Shown piece by piece: positions 22,017 to 34,370 of a stretch of 64,000 bases of DNA (position 1 is the stretch's first letter; every line of letters begins with the position of its first letter). The stretch spans positions 186,001 to 250,000 of the forward strand of contig JAHQIY010000003.1 of assembly GCA_019054805.1 (NCBI GenBank). The letters are read 5' to 3'. This DNA is from Brachionus manjavacas (Eukaryota; Rotifera; Eurotatoria; Ploima; Brachionidae). The notes beneath the pieces were generated by a model, which saw only the letters and a program-made list of their open reading frames with translations, did no database searches and had not been told where the DNA came from. Made by a program: the position numbers and the translations under genes.

Positions 22017-22500
22017 TTGCTCATTATTTTTAAAGTCTTGATGCTAAAGAACATATTTTATTCACCCAGACTTTTTGAAATAATAAAAAGGAAGCTTTAT
22101 TTGGCGCATTTATGGACAGGTTTAATGATTAATAGCGTATTACATGGCAAAACTCGTTTTTCAAATAATAACGTTGAGAGGTGGTTAAAACATTTGAAAA
22201 ATAGTTGCTTAAATATAAATAAGCGTGTCCGATCTTGAGTTTACTATTCCTTACTAAAATTTCTACGCCTTTTTATTACTATATTAATCACAAGTTTAAG
22301 GAATACAATGAAGAAATAGCGAATATTAGGCTCGGCACACTTCGAAAGAGAGAATATTCAGACCATAGAGAAATGTGGAATTTTAAGAAACAAATTGTAT
22401 TGGTTACCATAATTTTGTTTTCAATATTGACAAGCAAAACAATGATGATATACCAAAATTTAAGGAAATATTTTTTGTTGACATTCTTAGAGAAGGGTCA
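22017..22500 (+). pseudogene. Decayed transposase-like ORF
   Basis: Reads IFYSPRLFEIIKRK, then LWTGLMINS, then NNNVERWLKHLKNSCL, and shifts frame near 22235 to continue with IRLGTLRKREYSDHREMW. The pattern of an aromatic W before a short gap, then N-x-x-VE-x-W-x-x-x-[IL]K, is one I associate with an uncharacterised transposase-like family in invertebrate genomes. The assignment is tentative. The 5' half and any complete catalytic triad are missing. Confidence 0.35.
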
Positions 22501-22929
22501 AAAAAAAATGGAAAATTAAGCAAATTAATTTGAAATAATCGATACAAAAGTTCCAATGGATATTGACAAAAAAAATGAAAATAATTTCGAAAATTTATTA
22601 TTTAAAAATTGAAATTTTTTATCTGAAAAAAGGGAATTGACGACATTTTAACAAATATTTGGCTAACTGATAATGTAAATATTTCCAAAATTATTAAGAT
22701 AAATTTATTTATTTCTAAATTAAGAAATTAATGGCTTTTGCAAAAAGCGTTGTTAGTTACTCTAAAAAGATAATTTTAATTCTCGATAATATAATAATAA
22801 TAATTTTTATGTTGATCCATTAGAAAAAATTGGAAAATCAGAAAAAAACTTTTGAAAACTGGAAGTAAGTCTAAGTCAGAAAAGGGATTTTTTTAAAAGA
22901 AAATTTGATTCTACCGTTGAATCACTGAA

Positions 22930-23250
22930 TAATAGAAATTGAAAACAAGCAAAATGTGATCATACACTTCCAAATGATCCTAATAATTGTGGGGTATTTG
23001 GGAGCCCTTTTAAAAAGTCTTGTAGAGGGAAAACCGCCCTTTTTTATTACGTTGAATAGATCACTTCAAAATTTGCGTTCAGAAATGATGCGTATCTTCA
23101 GAAAAAATTCTTGTGAAAATAATGTTCCAAATGTGGTTCAGAAATCAAAATATTTAAAAATATTGTGAAAGGTACCTGCTTTAATATATTTCACCAATCA
23201 TGTATTGAAAATTATGAATTAAATCAGTAATGTCCCTTTTGTTTTTAAAA
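22930..23250 (+). pseudogene. RING-like zinc-finger remnant
   Basis: Across frames near 23114-23240 the translation gives CSKCGSE, a spacer, GTCFNIFHQSC, a stop, then CPFC. The spacing C-x2-C, C-x4-H-x2-C, C-x2-C is that of a degenerate RING/PHD-type finger. It follows the transposase-like remnant in the same orientation and may have been its C-terminus. One stop lies between the third and fourth ligand pairs. Confidence 0.35.
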
Positions 23251-23984
23251 TAAAAGTGTAATTTAGACAAAAACTACACAATATTTGAATATTTTAAATT
23301 CTAAAATGTCCGAAAACCTAAAAATAAGATCATTTTCAAAATGTGATCCATACGTGAAATTCAGGATGGATAAGACAGTGAGAATTATTCCAAAGTTGAA
23401 TTCAATAATGAATAAAGGATAAAATCATTGTTAAAACATATGTAATTTCATCCTCACTAAGAAGCGATCGGGTTGAATCTAGGCTAGTGAAAATTGATGA
23501 TGGTCCAAAAAAATGTATCAAAGGGAAGAAGAGTCCAAAAGTATGCAAACAATCATTTGATTTTGGCGAAGAAATACATTCAACTAGTTTAAATGCTTCT
23601 TATATAGAGACATTTGTGATCTGTTTTTTAAAATTTATGTTTATAAAATTTTAAACAATTTTATCTTAAGAATAAATCATTTGAGCTAGTTGAGAATATA
23701 AATTTGAGCTAGTTGTAAATTCACACATGAATCATTGATATGGAAGTAGAGATTGAAAACTTGCGAGTATTTAATTATATTTCATCGATGATGAAATCTA
23801 ATCTTCTTAAAAGGCTGCATTAAGATCAAAGACTGATCAATTGAAACAATTTTATACTCAATGTATTTTAAATGAGGATACCTTCAAAATGAAAATGAAG
23901 CATTAAAAGAAAACTTAAGGCAAAAGTACGAATCACTAAATCGACTGACTTTGATATTGGAAATAAATTAAAATTTTTATTTTT

Positions 23985-26400
23985 AGAAATGAGATGAAGA
24001 AAAAAGAAAGAAAAAGGCAAGATTACACAATACTGTCCGTTCTAAAATAAGGTTTAGATTTTTGAATTTATATAAAAAAAAATTTTTTTCCTAAAAATTT
24101 TTCAAGCAAAGAGAAGAAAATGAAAAACTAAAAGAAGAAAATCCAAGACTGATTCAAGAACATTTAAAGTTAGAAGAAAGCTTTAAATTAAAAATTGAAT
24201 TAAGCGAATGAGATTTCAAAAGGAAAAAGAAAAAAAAGAAATAATAGAACTGGAATTAACACAGAACTTTGAACGAGTAATTTTAACTCAAATAAAAAGA
24301 AAAAAATTTAAAATTAATGAAAATATTTGAAATAATCAAAAAATATTCTCAAACTGATTCTGAAAAATCAGAAATATTAGACCGTCTTTCAAAGAAAAAC
24401 TATTCTCAAAGAATTCAAATGTAAAGAAAAAAATGAACTTTTTTTTGCTCTAATGAAAAAATTTTATTTAAGAAAAAGATAAATGGAGACGACTGAAAAT
24501 TTACGGGAAGAAGGACAAGAGTTTAGAGAAGAAAAGTAATTTAAAAAAAAGGATATCAGATTATGTTAAAAAAAAAATGTATTTAACAAATATTTTAAAG
24601 AGAAAATGTGACTGAAAAACTCGTGGCATTGAAAGCTCAATTTTAGGCTGAAGTGTAAGATTAGAATAATGTATAATAATAAAAATTTATTCTTAAAATA
24701 CTAAAGAAAAAGTCCAAAAGTAAAGTTAAATGCTTTTTCCGAAGAAAAAGAAAAATCTCCTGAAGAAAATTAAGTGATACAGAAGAATTTATTAAAATAA
24801 TAGTTTAAATTTATTAAAAAAAAAATATGGCCGAAAAACTCAGCAAGTGTGATGCAGCTAAATCTTATCTAGGGGATAAAGTGTAAGAATAAAAAAATAT
24901 TTTATAATCAAAAAAATTTTTTTTTATTTTAAAGGCAAAGTCTGAACGAAAAACTAAACGGTAAAAATGAAGAAATTAATTGCGGAAAAGTACGATTGAA
25001 AGATTTGTCTGAATTTAAATAAATATTTTTTTTTTAAACTGAAAAATTGTCTAAAAATTCAACAGCAATGAATTAAAGAAAAAAGAACTAGAAATTCAAC
25101 TGTAGGATTAAAAAATGATACAAATGAATTTATATAGAAATATTTCTTATAATATAAGTAAAAGCCTTTAGGGAAATTTAAATGCTTTTTCCGAAGAGAA
25201 GGAAAAATCTACTGAAAAAAAGTTACTTATACAGAGGGATTTTTTAAAATATTAATTTAATTTTTTAAAAGAGAAAATATGGCCTAAAATTCAGCAAGTG
25301 TGAAGCTGTGAAAGCTTATCTTGAGGATGAAGTGTAAGAATATAATGATATTTATGATCAATAAAAATTTTTCTTTGATTTTAAAGGCGAGGTCTTAACG
25401 AAAAATTATATGGAATTGCTGAAGAAAATTAACTAGAACTATGTAGGCAAGAAATTGTGAAGATTCAACTTCAGGATGAAATGTTATTTTTTTTTGAAAT
25501 CTTTATACCTTAATAAATTTTTTAATAGAAAGATGATGAAGAAAAATATAGTTGTTCTTGGTATTGAAATTTTATTTTTAGATAAAAAGTATTTATATTT
25601 GTAATACTTCTTATTATTAAATTTTTATTAATTCTAGATCGAAAGAATAAACAAGTTTTAAATTACAATTAATCGATCTAAATTTTGAAGGCGATTTCAA
25701 TAAGTTTCTACGGCATGAAAAAACAATTGGCCATTTAATCCATCAAATAAAAAAATTGGTTACTAAAATCAGAATCAGGCAGGATTATGATGATTTGCAA
25801 AATTCAAATGAAAATTTAAAAAATGAAATAAGGAATTTAGTAAGGAAATTTAATTTTTTATTATCTTGATTAATATTCATTTAAAAGCTAAGATGAAGTT
25901 TAAAATGTTCCAATTACAGGAAGAGATTAGGGAAAAAATTACCTCAATTAAATTGAAAATAAACCTAGAATCACCCAAAAGAGAGCTAAAACTTATCGGT
26001 ACTTATCGAAGCAACGGTTCAGCAAATGGAAGTATTGTATTTAAGAGGAAAAAGAGCGGATTATGAAAGCTCCGGAAAGAATCGAGAATACATTACACGG
26101 GCTGAATCGTGCATTGAGTTTTTTCGGATTAAATTTTTATATTTTTAATGGTTCTTTTTTTAACTTGAAATTTTTACTTATCATTTTAAACGAAAATTTG
26201 ATACGAATCTATTTCATTTCATTTTCTTTAAAAAAAGGAAGTAAAATATTTTTATCAATTAATGATCTGCATAACCATCAAGATTATAACATATTATTTA
26301 CCATTTTCGGCTTTTTAGGAAGAGATTGAAAAAGCTGGAATTTCTAGGAATATGATTTATAATGTCGGATTATATAATTTCTTCTTAAATATTCATTTCA
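23985..26400 (+). pseudogene. Decayed multi-exon coiled-coil gene with very short introns
   Basis: Glu/Lys-rich helical pieces (EENEKLKEENPRLIQEHL near 24115; EIIELELTQNFERVIL near 24240) are followed by small exons bounded by GTAAGAAT donors (24655, 24883, 25334) and TTTTAAAG acceptors (before 24935 and 25387), giving introns of 52 and 53 bp. The block at 24728-24960 recurs 452 bp downstream at 25180-25412. A longer open piece at 25653-25869 encodes FNKFLRHEKTIGHLIHQIKK and NSNENLKNEIRNLVRKF. Stops occur inside several pieces. I do not recognise the protein. Its 3' end was copied into the tandem units. Confidence 0.5.
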
Positions 26401-26744
26401 GATTTTACTGAAAAAATGATAAGAATTATTTCAAAATAAATAAATTTTTTAGGAATATTTTAATTTTTTTATTTATTTTTCAAATTTAAAAATTATTATT
26501 TAAAATAAATTTTGATAATATAATATATAAATTCATGTGAATTGATAAATATTGACCTCGTTGTACCATACTTAAATTTTTGTTAATAAATATAATTATC
26601 ATGAGACCAATAAAAATATTTTTAAGTAAAATTCATGTAAGTTTTCGTCATCCGAATTCGACTCCTGGCTATCTTCTTTTTGAACTGGTTTGAATATTCC
26701 ATTACAGTCAAAATATTTGTTTACAATATTTTTTGAAATAAAAA

Positions 26745-27155
26745 ATATTTTCAAGACACATCTAAAACATAACAAAAGTTTAAAATTCTATTTTTTAGGT
26801 TGCCAAAACACTGGCCTTGTTGGATTGTGAATTTTAGATTATTAATTTATACATTAAGTGGTTGGACAGAGAATGTTCCAGTTGCTTCATTTTACAGAAT
26901 ATTTTTTAGCTTGTCCAAATAAAATATATGGTGTATTTTATATTTTGTTTCTGATTTTGTACTAAAATTTACAAAATTCTTAATTTTTCAGATGTATTGC
27001 AGAATTTTGCAGAATCAGTATATTGGTGTTACAAAGGTTATATCAGTTGCTACTATTTACAGAACATGTTTTGCTTCTTTAGAAGCTGAGCTTAGGCATT
27101 TTTATATTTTGTATTTGTTTTTTGTATCAAAATTCACAATGCCAAAATTATGGGT
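26745..27155 (+). repeat. Dispersed repeat, copy in unit 1
   Basis: Matches 17400-17825 in inverted orientation. It lies about 100 bp upstream of the first gag-like codons of the gypsy element, the place where an LTR or leader would be. Confidence 0.65.
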
Positions 27156-27303
27156 ACGAAAATTCAAGTACTAAAAAGGAATCTAAAGGAAAATCTTTAA
27201 AGGAATCCACATCAGCTAATACAATAAGTTGATGTTTTGATGATTCTTTGAACAGAATAGAAATATTGCTGGTCAGCTTAATAAAATATCTCAAGAGTTT
27301 TAA

Positions 27304-27546
27304 ATGCAATGTTTAAAACGGATTGCAATCGAAAATGAAAATAAATGTCAAGCTTCAAAATCAAAAACATTTGAAGATGCAATACATATGGCAACAAGAT
27401 CAGAAGAAGTGATTGGCTACAACAATCAAAAGGTAAAGATGAGCGCAAAAAAACCTAATAGAAACAAGAGTTTGGTTAGTAGAAATTGCAAAATCCTGAT
27501 TTTCAAAATACAATTTCAAAATATGAAACTAAAAGCTATATGTTAA
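27304..27546 (+). pseudogene. Gag C-terminal remnant, unit 1
   Basis: 80 codons with KTFEDAIHMATRSEEVI, the helix that typically follows the Ty3/gypsy capsid domain. There is no CCHC knuckle. It overlaps the start of the protease frame by 61 bases in another frame, so a frameshift joined or disrupted them. Confidence 0.5.
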
Positions 27547-28142
27547 GATATGAGCAAAGTAACTTTTTGGGTGCAAAGCATGTAAAACTGTTAGATGTTC
27601 CTGCTAATGTTGATGACAATAGTGTAACAGGAATTCTCGATACTAGATCTACGACATCAGTGATATTAAAGGACCTAGTGGACAGACTGAATATTAAGTA
27701 CGAGAAACCGGAATATTCCATAATTATGGCAAGTGGTTGTAAAAAACTTCCGATTGGCTCAACGAAACCTATTAAGCTAACAAATTTTGGAAAAACAGCG
27801 TACGTTCGTCGTCCTATTACCAACCTTCTAGACAATATACTCGTCGGATTAAATTGGTTTAACGAAACAGGTGTAATCAAAGATTCTAAGAACAGAAGAG
27901 CATTTATACCTCCAGAACCATCAGAGTCTCTATATGAGGATGACATAAATGGCTTTAATGAAAAATCTTTCTTATCAGTAATAAATGAAGAAGAAATTGA
28001 TCTATTGGAATTGGAAAATGACGCAAATTGGAATACCAAAAGCAATCAAGACTTAATAGATGAAAAGGTTTTAAATAAACGAGAGCTAAGTAAAGTAAGT
28101 CTTTTCATGAAAACAATCAATGATGTGTTTGCTACTGATTAA
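27486..28142 (+). pseudogene. Retropepsin region with mutated active site, unit 1
   Basis: 218 codons. Residues around 50-60 read GILDTRSTTSVI: the active-site triad of retroviral-type aspartic proteases is Asp-Thr/Ser-Gly, and here Gly is replaced by Arg. The downstream part (LLDNILVGLNWFNETGV) corresponds to the flap-to-second-helix half, followed by the acidic linker to RT. The same substitution is in all three units, so the protease was already dead before amplification. Confidence 0.7.
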
Positions 28143-29792
28143 AATAACCTTTGTCGCTGCAAGATGCGTAAACATGAAATTTGTGTTGAAAACAAACATC
28201 CGATTTTTCTATGTCATTTTAGAAAATCAGAGAAAAAAAGACAAGAAAAAAAAACCAAAATAGAAAAAATGCTTAAGGCTAGTATAATCAGACATTTAAC
28301 AAGTCCGTGGTCTTTCCCTATAGTAATGATTGGTAAGAAAGATAAGCCAAACGATTTTGCGTAGATTACCGTAAACTTAATTCGGTTCCTTAATGGATCC
28401 ATTTCCAATCCCAAGAAAAGATGATGTTTTAGACAGCATGAGTGGTGCAAAATGGTTTTCTTCTCTAGATCTAAAGTCCGGATATTGGCAAGTTGAACTA
28501 GATGAAAATTTAATTTCAAAAACTTAATTTCAAAAACTTGCTTTAGTCCTAGACCTACTCAATAAAGCTGGTCTAAAATTGAATAGAGAAAAGTGTAAAT
28601 GGTTTAGAATCTCAATCAGATTATTAGGTTCCATTGAATCACGAGATGGTGTATTCATGGATACAAACAAAATAAAATATATTCTTAAAAGACCGGAGAA
28701 TGTAAAGCAAATTCAAGAATTTCTTGGTCTTACATGGTTATTACTGACGATTTGTTAAAGATAATGCTAAAATGGATCAACCTCTCTAAAATTTACTAAA
28801 AAAGGATATACCGTTTGTATGGTCGGTTGAATGCCAAGAAGCATTTAATGAACTAAAAGAGAGCCTGATCAAGTACCAGTTTTGAGATTACCCGATTAAT
28901 CAAAGAAATTTTTCCTATATACAGATGCTTCATCATTTGCACTGGGTGCAATTTTGTCGAAAAAATATGAAAATAACTTGAATTATGTATGTCTGTATGC
29001 TTCAAGAAATCTCAAAAACGCTGAAATTCATTATGGAATTACTGAAAAAGATAGCTTGGCTGTGGAATGGGCTGTTAAATTCTTTCGAATTTATGTATAT
29101 GGTACTAAGTTTTAAGTCATCACAGAACATGCAGCTCTCAAATGACTTATATATCCATCAATAGATCCAACTAGTCGTTTGGCTAGATGTACATTATGTC
29201 TTCAAGTCTATGACTTTGAGATAATCCACAGAAAAGGTGTAATTCATTGCAATGTCGATGCTTTAAGTCGTCCAGTTTTATACAATACAAGATCTAAATC
29301 GAAAGTGACTGAAGAATCCGCTCAGAACGATCAAGATGCTATTGATAAACTATTAGACCCATATTGATTGTACTTTACTGTATTTTCTTCATAATGGTCG
29401 TCATAGAGATGGTATCTCAAAGAAAAATGCAAAAAGAGTAGAAAAACTTGCTATTCATTACAAATGGAAAGATGATAAGCTTTTCATCAAACTAGATGAG
29501 AATCCAGAAAGTGAAGACAATTGGTCTAAATGGTCTAAATCGTCATTATGGTCCGGAAGCAACTACGAAAAGACTCAAAAAGCAATAGTTTTGGAAAATT
29601 ATGGACAAAGATGTCAAACTCATAATTGGTAAATGTGTTCAATGTCAGAAACACAACAAAGAAAGACAAGTTTACCATCCTGCTAAGGCAATAATAGTCA
29701 AAACCGTTTTTGAATGAATAGCTATAGATCCTATTTAGGGTTTACCAGAGACTCCAGAAGGTGTCAAAGTTATACTTGTTAGTACCGAACCT

Positions 29793-30101
29793 TTGACTCG
29801 TAAAGCTTGGGCTTCTTGTATACGTAATAAAACCCAAGAAGAACAGGCGCAGTATTTATGGTCATTCATTGCTGAAAATGGACCTCCAAAAGAGCTGATG
29901 TCGGATCAAGGTAAAGAATTCCTAAACAAAAAGGTTACTTCTCTATTAAAACTAAGCGGTATTGAAAGAAGAGTTACTTCAACGTACCATCCACAAACAA
30001 ATGGCTTAACGGAACGTTTTAACAAAACCCTTATAAACAGCTTGAAAAACATGTGGACTCAAGTACGGAATGAAATAAGGAATAAGGAATTTATGAAATA
30101 A
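29793..30101 (+). pseudogene. Integrase fragment, unit 1
   Basis: Covers the core from FIAENGPPKELMSDQGKEF to YHPQTNGLTERFNKTL, with the second Asp and the Glu of the DDE triad. The first Asp lies upstream in another frame (AIDPI near 29720). The last codons run into the junction insertion and are not element sequence. Confidence 0.75.
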
Positions 30102-31039
30102 GGAATAAAAAATGAAATAAGGAATTTAGTAAGGAAATTTAATTTTTTATTATCTTGATTAATATTCATTTAAAAGCTAAGATGAAGTTTAAAATGTTCC
30201 AATTACAGGAAGAGATTAGGGAAAAAATTACCTCAATTAAATTGAAAATAAACCTAGAATCACCCAAAAAGAGAGCTAAAACTTATCGGTACTTATCGAA
30301 GCAACGGTTCAGCAAATGGAAGTATTGTATTTAAGAGGAAAAAGAGCGGATTATGAAAGCTCCGGAAAGAATCGAGAATACATTACACGGGCTGAATCGT
30401 GCATTGAGTTTTTTTCGGATTAAATTTTTATATTTTTAATGGTTCTTTTTTTAACTTGAAATTTTTACTTATCATTTTAAACGAAAATTTGATACGAATC
30501 TATTTCATTTCATTTTCTTTAAAAAAAAAGGAAGTAAAATATTTTTATCAATTAATGATCTGCATAACCATCAAGATTATAACATATTATTTACCATTTT
30601 CGGCTTTTTAGGAAGAGATTGAAAAAGCTGGAATTTCTAGGAATATGATTTATAATGTCGGATTATATAATTTCTTCTTAAATATTCATTTCAGATTTTA
30701 CTGAAAAAATGATAAGAATTATTTCAAAATAAATAAATTTTTTAGGAATATTTTAATTTTTTTATTTATTTTTCAAATTTAAAAATTATTATTTAAAATA
30801 AATTTTGATAATATAATATATAAATTCATGTGAATTGATAAATATTGACCTCGTTGTACCATACTTAAATTTTTGTTAATAAATATAATTATCATGAGAC
30901 CAATAAAAATATTTTTAAGTAAAATTCATGTAAGTTTTCGTCATCCGAATTCGACTCCTGGCTATCTTCTTTTTGAACTGGTTTGAATATTCCATTACAG
31001 TCAAAATATTTGTTTACAATATTTTTTGAAATAAAAAAA

Positions 31040-31440
31040 TATTTTCAAGACACATCTAAAACATAACAAAAGTTTAAAATTCTATTTTTTAGGTTGCCAA
31101 AACACTGGCCTTGTTGGATTGTGAATTTTAGATTATTAATTTATACATTAAGTGGTTGGACAGAGAATGTTCCAGTTGCTTCATTTTACAGAATATTTTT
31201 TAGCTTGTCCAAATAAAATATATGGTGTATTTTATATTTTGTTTCTGATTTTGTACTAAAATTTACAAAATTCTTAATTTTTCAGATGTATTGCAGAATT
31301 TTGCAGAATTAGTATATTGGTGTTACAAAGGTTATATCAGTTGCTACTATTTACAGAACATGTTTTGCTTCTTTAGAAGCTGAGCTTAGGCATTTTTATA
31401 TTTTGTATTTGTTTTTTGTATCAAAATTCACAATGCAAAA
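31040..31440 (+). repeat. Dispersed repeat, copy in unit 2
   Basis: Carried along by the tandem duplication. Practically identical to the unit 1 copy. Confidence 0.65.
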
Positions 31441-31534
31441 AATTATGGGGAAGAAAATTCAAGTACTAAAAAGGAATCTAAAGGAAAATCTTTAAAGGAA
31501 TCCACATCAGCTAATACAATAAGTTGATGTTTTG

Positions 31535-34366
31535 ATGATTCTTTGAACAGAATAGAAATATTGCTGGTCAGCTTAATAAAATATCTCAAGAGTTTTAAAT
31601 GCAATGTTTAAAACGGATTGCAATCGAAAATGAAAATAAATGTCAAGCTTCAAAATCAAAAACATTTGAAGATGCAATACATATGGCAACAAGATCAGAA
31701 GAAGTGATTGGCTACAACAATCAAAAGGTAAAGATGAGCGCAAAAAAACCTAATAGAAACAAGAGTTTGGTTAGTAGAAATTGCAAAATCCTGATTTTCA
31801 AAATACAATTTCAAAATATGAAACTAAAAGCTATATGTTAAGATATGAGCAAAGTAACTTTTTGGGTGCAAAGCATGTAAAACTGTTAGATGTTCCTGCT
31901 AATGTTGATGACAATAGTGTAACAGGAATTCTCGATACTAGATCTACGACATCAGTGATATTAAAGGACCTAGTGGACAGACTGAATATTAAGTACGAGA
32001 AACCGGAATATTCCATAATTATGGCAAGTGGTTGTAAAAAACTTCCGATTGGCTCAACGAAACCTATTAAGCTAACAAATTTTGGAAAAACAGCGTACGT
32101 TCGTCGTCCTATTACCAACCTTCTAGACAATATACTCGTCGGATTAAATTGGTTTAACGAAACAGGTGTAATCAAAGATTCTAAGAACAGAAGAGCATTT
32201 ATACCTCCAGAACCATCAGAGTCTCTATATGAGGATGACATAAATGGCTTTAATGAAAAATCTTTCTTATCAGTAATAAATGAAGAAGAAATTGATCTAT
32301 TGGAATTGGAAAATGACGCAAATTGGAATACCAAAAGCAATCAAGACTTAATAGATGAAAAGGTTTTAAATAAACGAGAGCTAAGTAAAGTAAGTCTTTT
32401 CATGAAAACAATCAATGATGTGTTTGCTACTGATTAAAATAACCTTTGTCGCTGCAAGATGCGTAAACATGAAATTTGTGTTGAAAACAAACATCCGATT
32501 TTTCTATGTCATTTTAGAAAATCAGAGAAAAAAAGACAAGAAAAAAAAACCAAAATAGAAAAAATGCTTAAGGCTAGTATAATCAGACATTTAACAAGTC
32601 CGTGGTCTTTCCCTATAGTAATGATTGGTAAGAAAGATAAGCCAAACGATTTTGCGTAGATTACCGTAAACTTAATTCGGTTCCTTAATGGATCCATTTC
32701 CAATCCCAAGAAAAGATGATGTTTTAGACAGCATGAGTGGTGCAAAATGGTTTTCTTCTCTAGATCTAAAGTCCGGATATTGGCAAGTTGAACTAGATGA
32801 AAATTTAATTTCAAAAACTTAATTTCAAAAACTTGCTTTAGTCCTAGACCTACTCAATAAAGCTGGTCTAAAATTGAATAGAGAAAAGTGTAAATGGTTT
32901 AGAATCTCAATCAGATTATTAGGTTCCATTGAATCACGAGATGGTGTATTCATGGATACAAACAAAATAAAATATATTCTTAAAAGACCGGAGAATGTAA
33001 AGCAAATTCAAGAATTTCTTGGTCTTACATGGTTATTACTGACGATTTGTTAAAGATAATGCTAAAATGGATCAACCTCTCTAAAATTTACTAAAAAAGG
33101 ATATACCGTTTGTATGGTCGGTTGAATGCCAAGAAGCATTTAATGAACTAAAAGAGAGCCTGATCAAGTACCAGTTTTGAGATTACCCGATTAATCAAAG
33201 AAATTTTTCCTATATACAGATGCTTCATCATTTGCACTGGGTGCAATTTTGTCGAAAAAATATGAAAATAACTTGAATTATGTATGTCTGTATGCTTCAA
33301 GAAATCTCAAAAACGCTGAAATTCATTATGGAATTACTGAAAAAGATAGCTTGGCTGTGGAATGGGCTGTTAAATTCTTTCGAATTTATGTATATGGTAC
33401 TAAGTTTTAAGTCATCACAGAACATGCAGCTCTCAAATGACTTATATATCCATCAATAGATCCAACTAGTCGTTTGGCTAGATGTACATTATGTCTTCAA
33501 GTCTATGACTTTGAGATAATCCACAGAAAAGGTGTAATTCATTGCAATGTCGATGCTTTAAGTCGTCCAGTTTTATACAATACAAGATCTAAATCGAAAG
33601 TGACTGAAGAATCCGCTCAGAACGATCAAGATGCTATTGATAAACTATTAGACCCATATTGATTGTACTTTACTGTATTTTCTTCATAATGGTCGTCATA
33701 GAGATGGTATCTCAAAGAAAAATGCAAAAAGAGTAGAAAAACTTGCTATTCATTACAAATGGAAAGATGATAAGCTTTTCATCAAACTAGATGAGAATCC
33801 AGAAAGTGAAGACAATTGGTCTAAATGGTCTAAATCGTCATTATGGTCCGGAAGCAACTACGAAAAGACTCAAAAAGCAATAGTTTTGGAAAATTATGGA
33901 CAAAGATGTCAAACTCATAATTGGTAAATGTGTTCAATGTCAGAAACACAACAAAGAAAGACAAGTTTACCATCCTGCTAAGGCAATAATAGTCAAAACC
34001 GTTTTTTGAATGAATAGCTATAGATCCTATTTAGGGTTTACCAGAGACTCCAGAAGGTGTCAAAGTTATACTTGTTAGTACCGAACCTTTGACTCGTAAA
34101 GCTTGGGCTTCTTGTATACGTAATAAAACCCAAGAAGAACAGGCGCAGTATTTATGGTCATTCATTGCTGAAAATGGACCTCCAAAAGAGCTGATGTCGG
34201 ATCAAGGTAAAGAATTCCTAAACAAAAAGGTTACTTCTCTATTAAAACTAAGCGGTATTGAAAGAAGAGTTACTTCAACGTACCATCCACAAACAAATGG
34301 CTTAACGGAACGTTTTAACAAAACCCTTATAAACAGCTTGAAAAAACATGTGGACTCAAGTACGGA
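31535..34366 (+). mobile_element. Dead Ty3/gypsy element, unit 2
   Basis: Same inactivating changes as unit 1: protease DTR at about 31940, RT palm deletion with the same direct-repeat scar near 32815, the same stops in RNase H and the same cut in integrase. It differs by single-base homopolymer changes, for example an extra T near 34005. Confidence 0.85.
31781..32437 (+). pseudogene. Retropepsin region, unit 2
   Basis: Identical in translation to the unit 1 copy, including the Arg in place of the active-site Gly. Confidence 0.7.
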
Positions 34367-34370
34367 ATGA
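34089..34370 (+). pseudogene. Integrase fragment, unit 2
   Basis: As in unit 1, but one base longer in a run of A near 34340, so the frame ends KKHVDSSTE and stops in the junction insertion. Confidence 0.7.

Larger units (their letters stand above)
27240..30070 (+). mobile_element. Dead Ty3/gypsy element, unit 1 (truncated in integrase)
   Basis: Domain order is gag end, protease, reverse transcriptase, RNase H, integrase, which defines Ty3/gypsy. RT keeps the fingers (LTSPWSFPIVMIGKKDKPN; SLDLKSGYWQVELDE near 28465-28505), but the palm with the catalytic YxDD box is deleted at about 28525, where a direct repeat TTTCAAAAACTTAA marks the scar. RNase H starts near 28915 (LYTDASSFALGAILS) and ends with CNVDALSR. 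Integrase keeps the second Asp (MSDQGKEF) and Glu (GLTERF). There are multiple stops. The unit boundary cuts it after KKHVDSST. Confidence 0.85.

Noticed and set aside
22956..23168. 70-codon ORF on the plus strand
   Set aside because: The open frame is not the one with zinc ligands. The Cys/His pattern is in the neighbouring frame, so this ORF is probably chance.
27536..28045. 169-codon minus-strand ORF repeated in each tandem unit
   Set aside because: Antisense of the protease frame. It is repeated only because the unit is.
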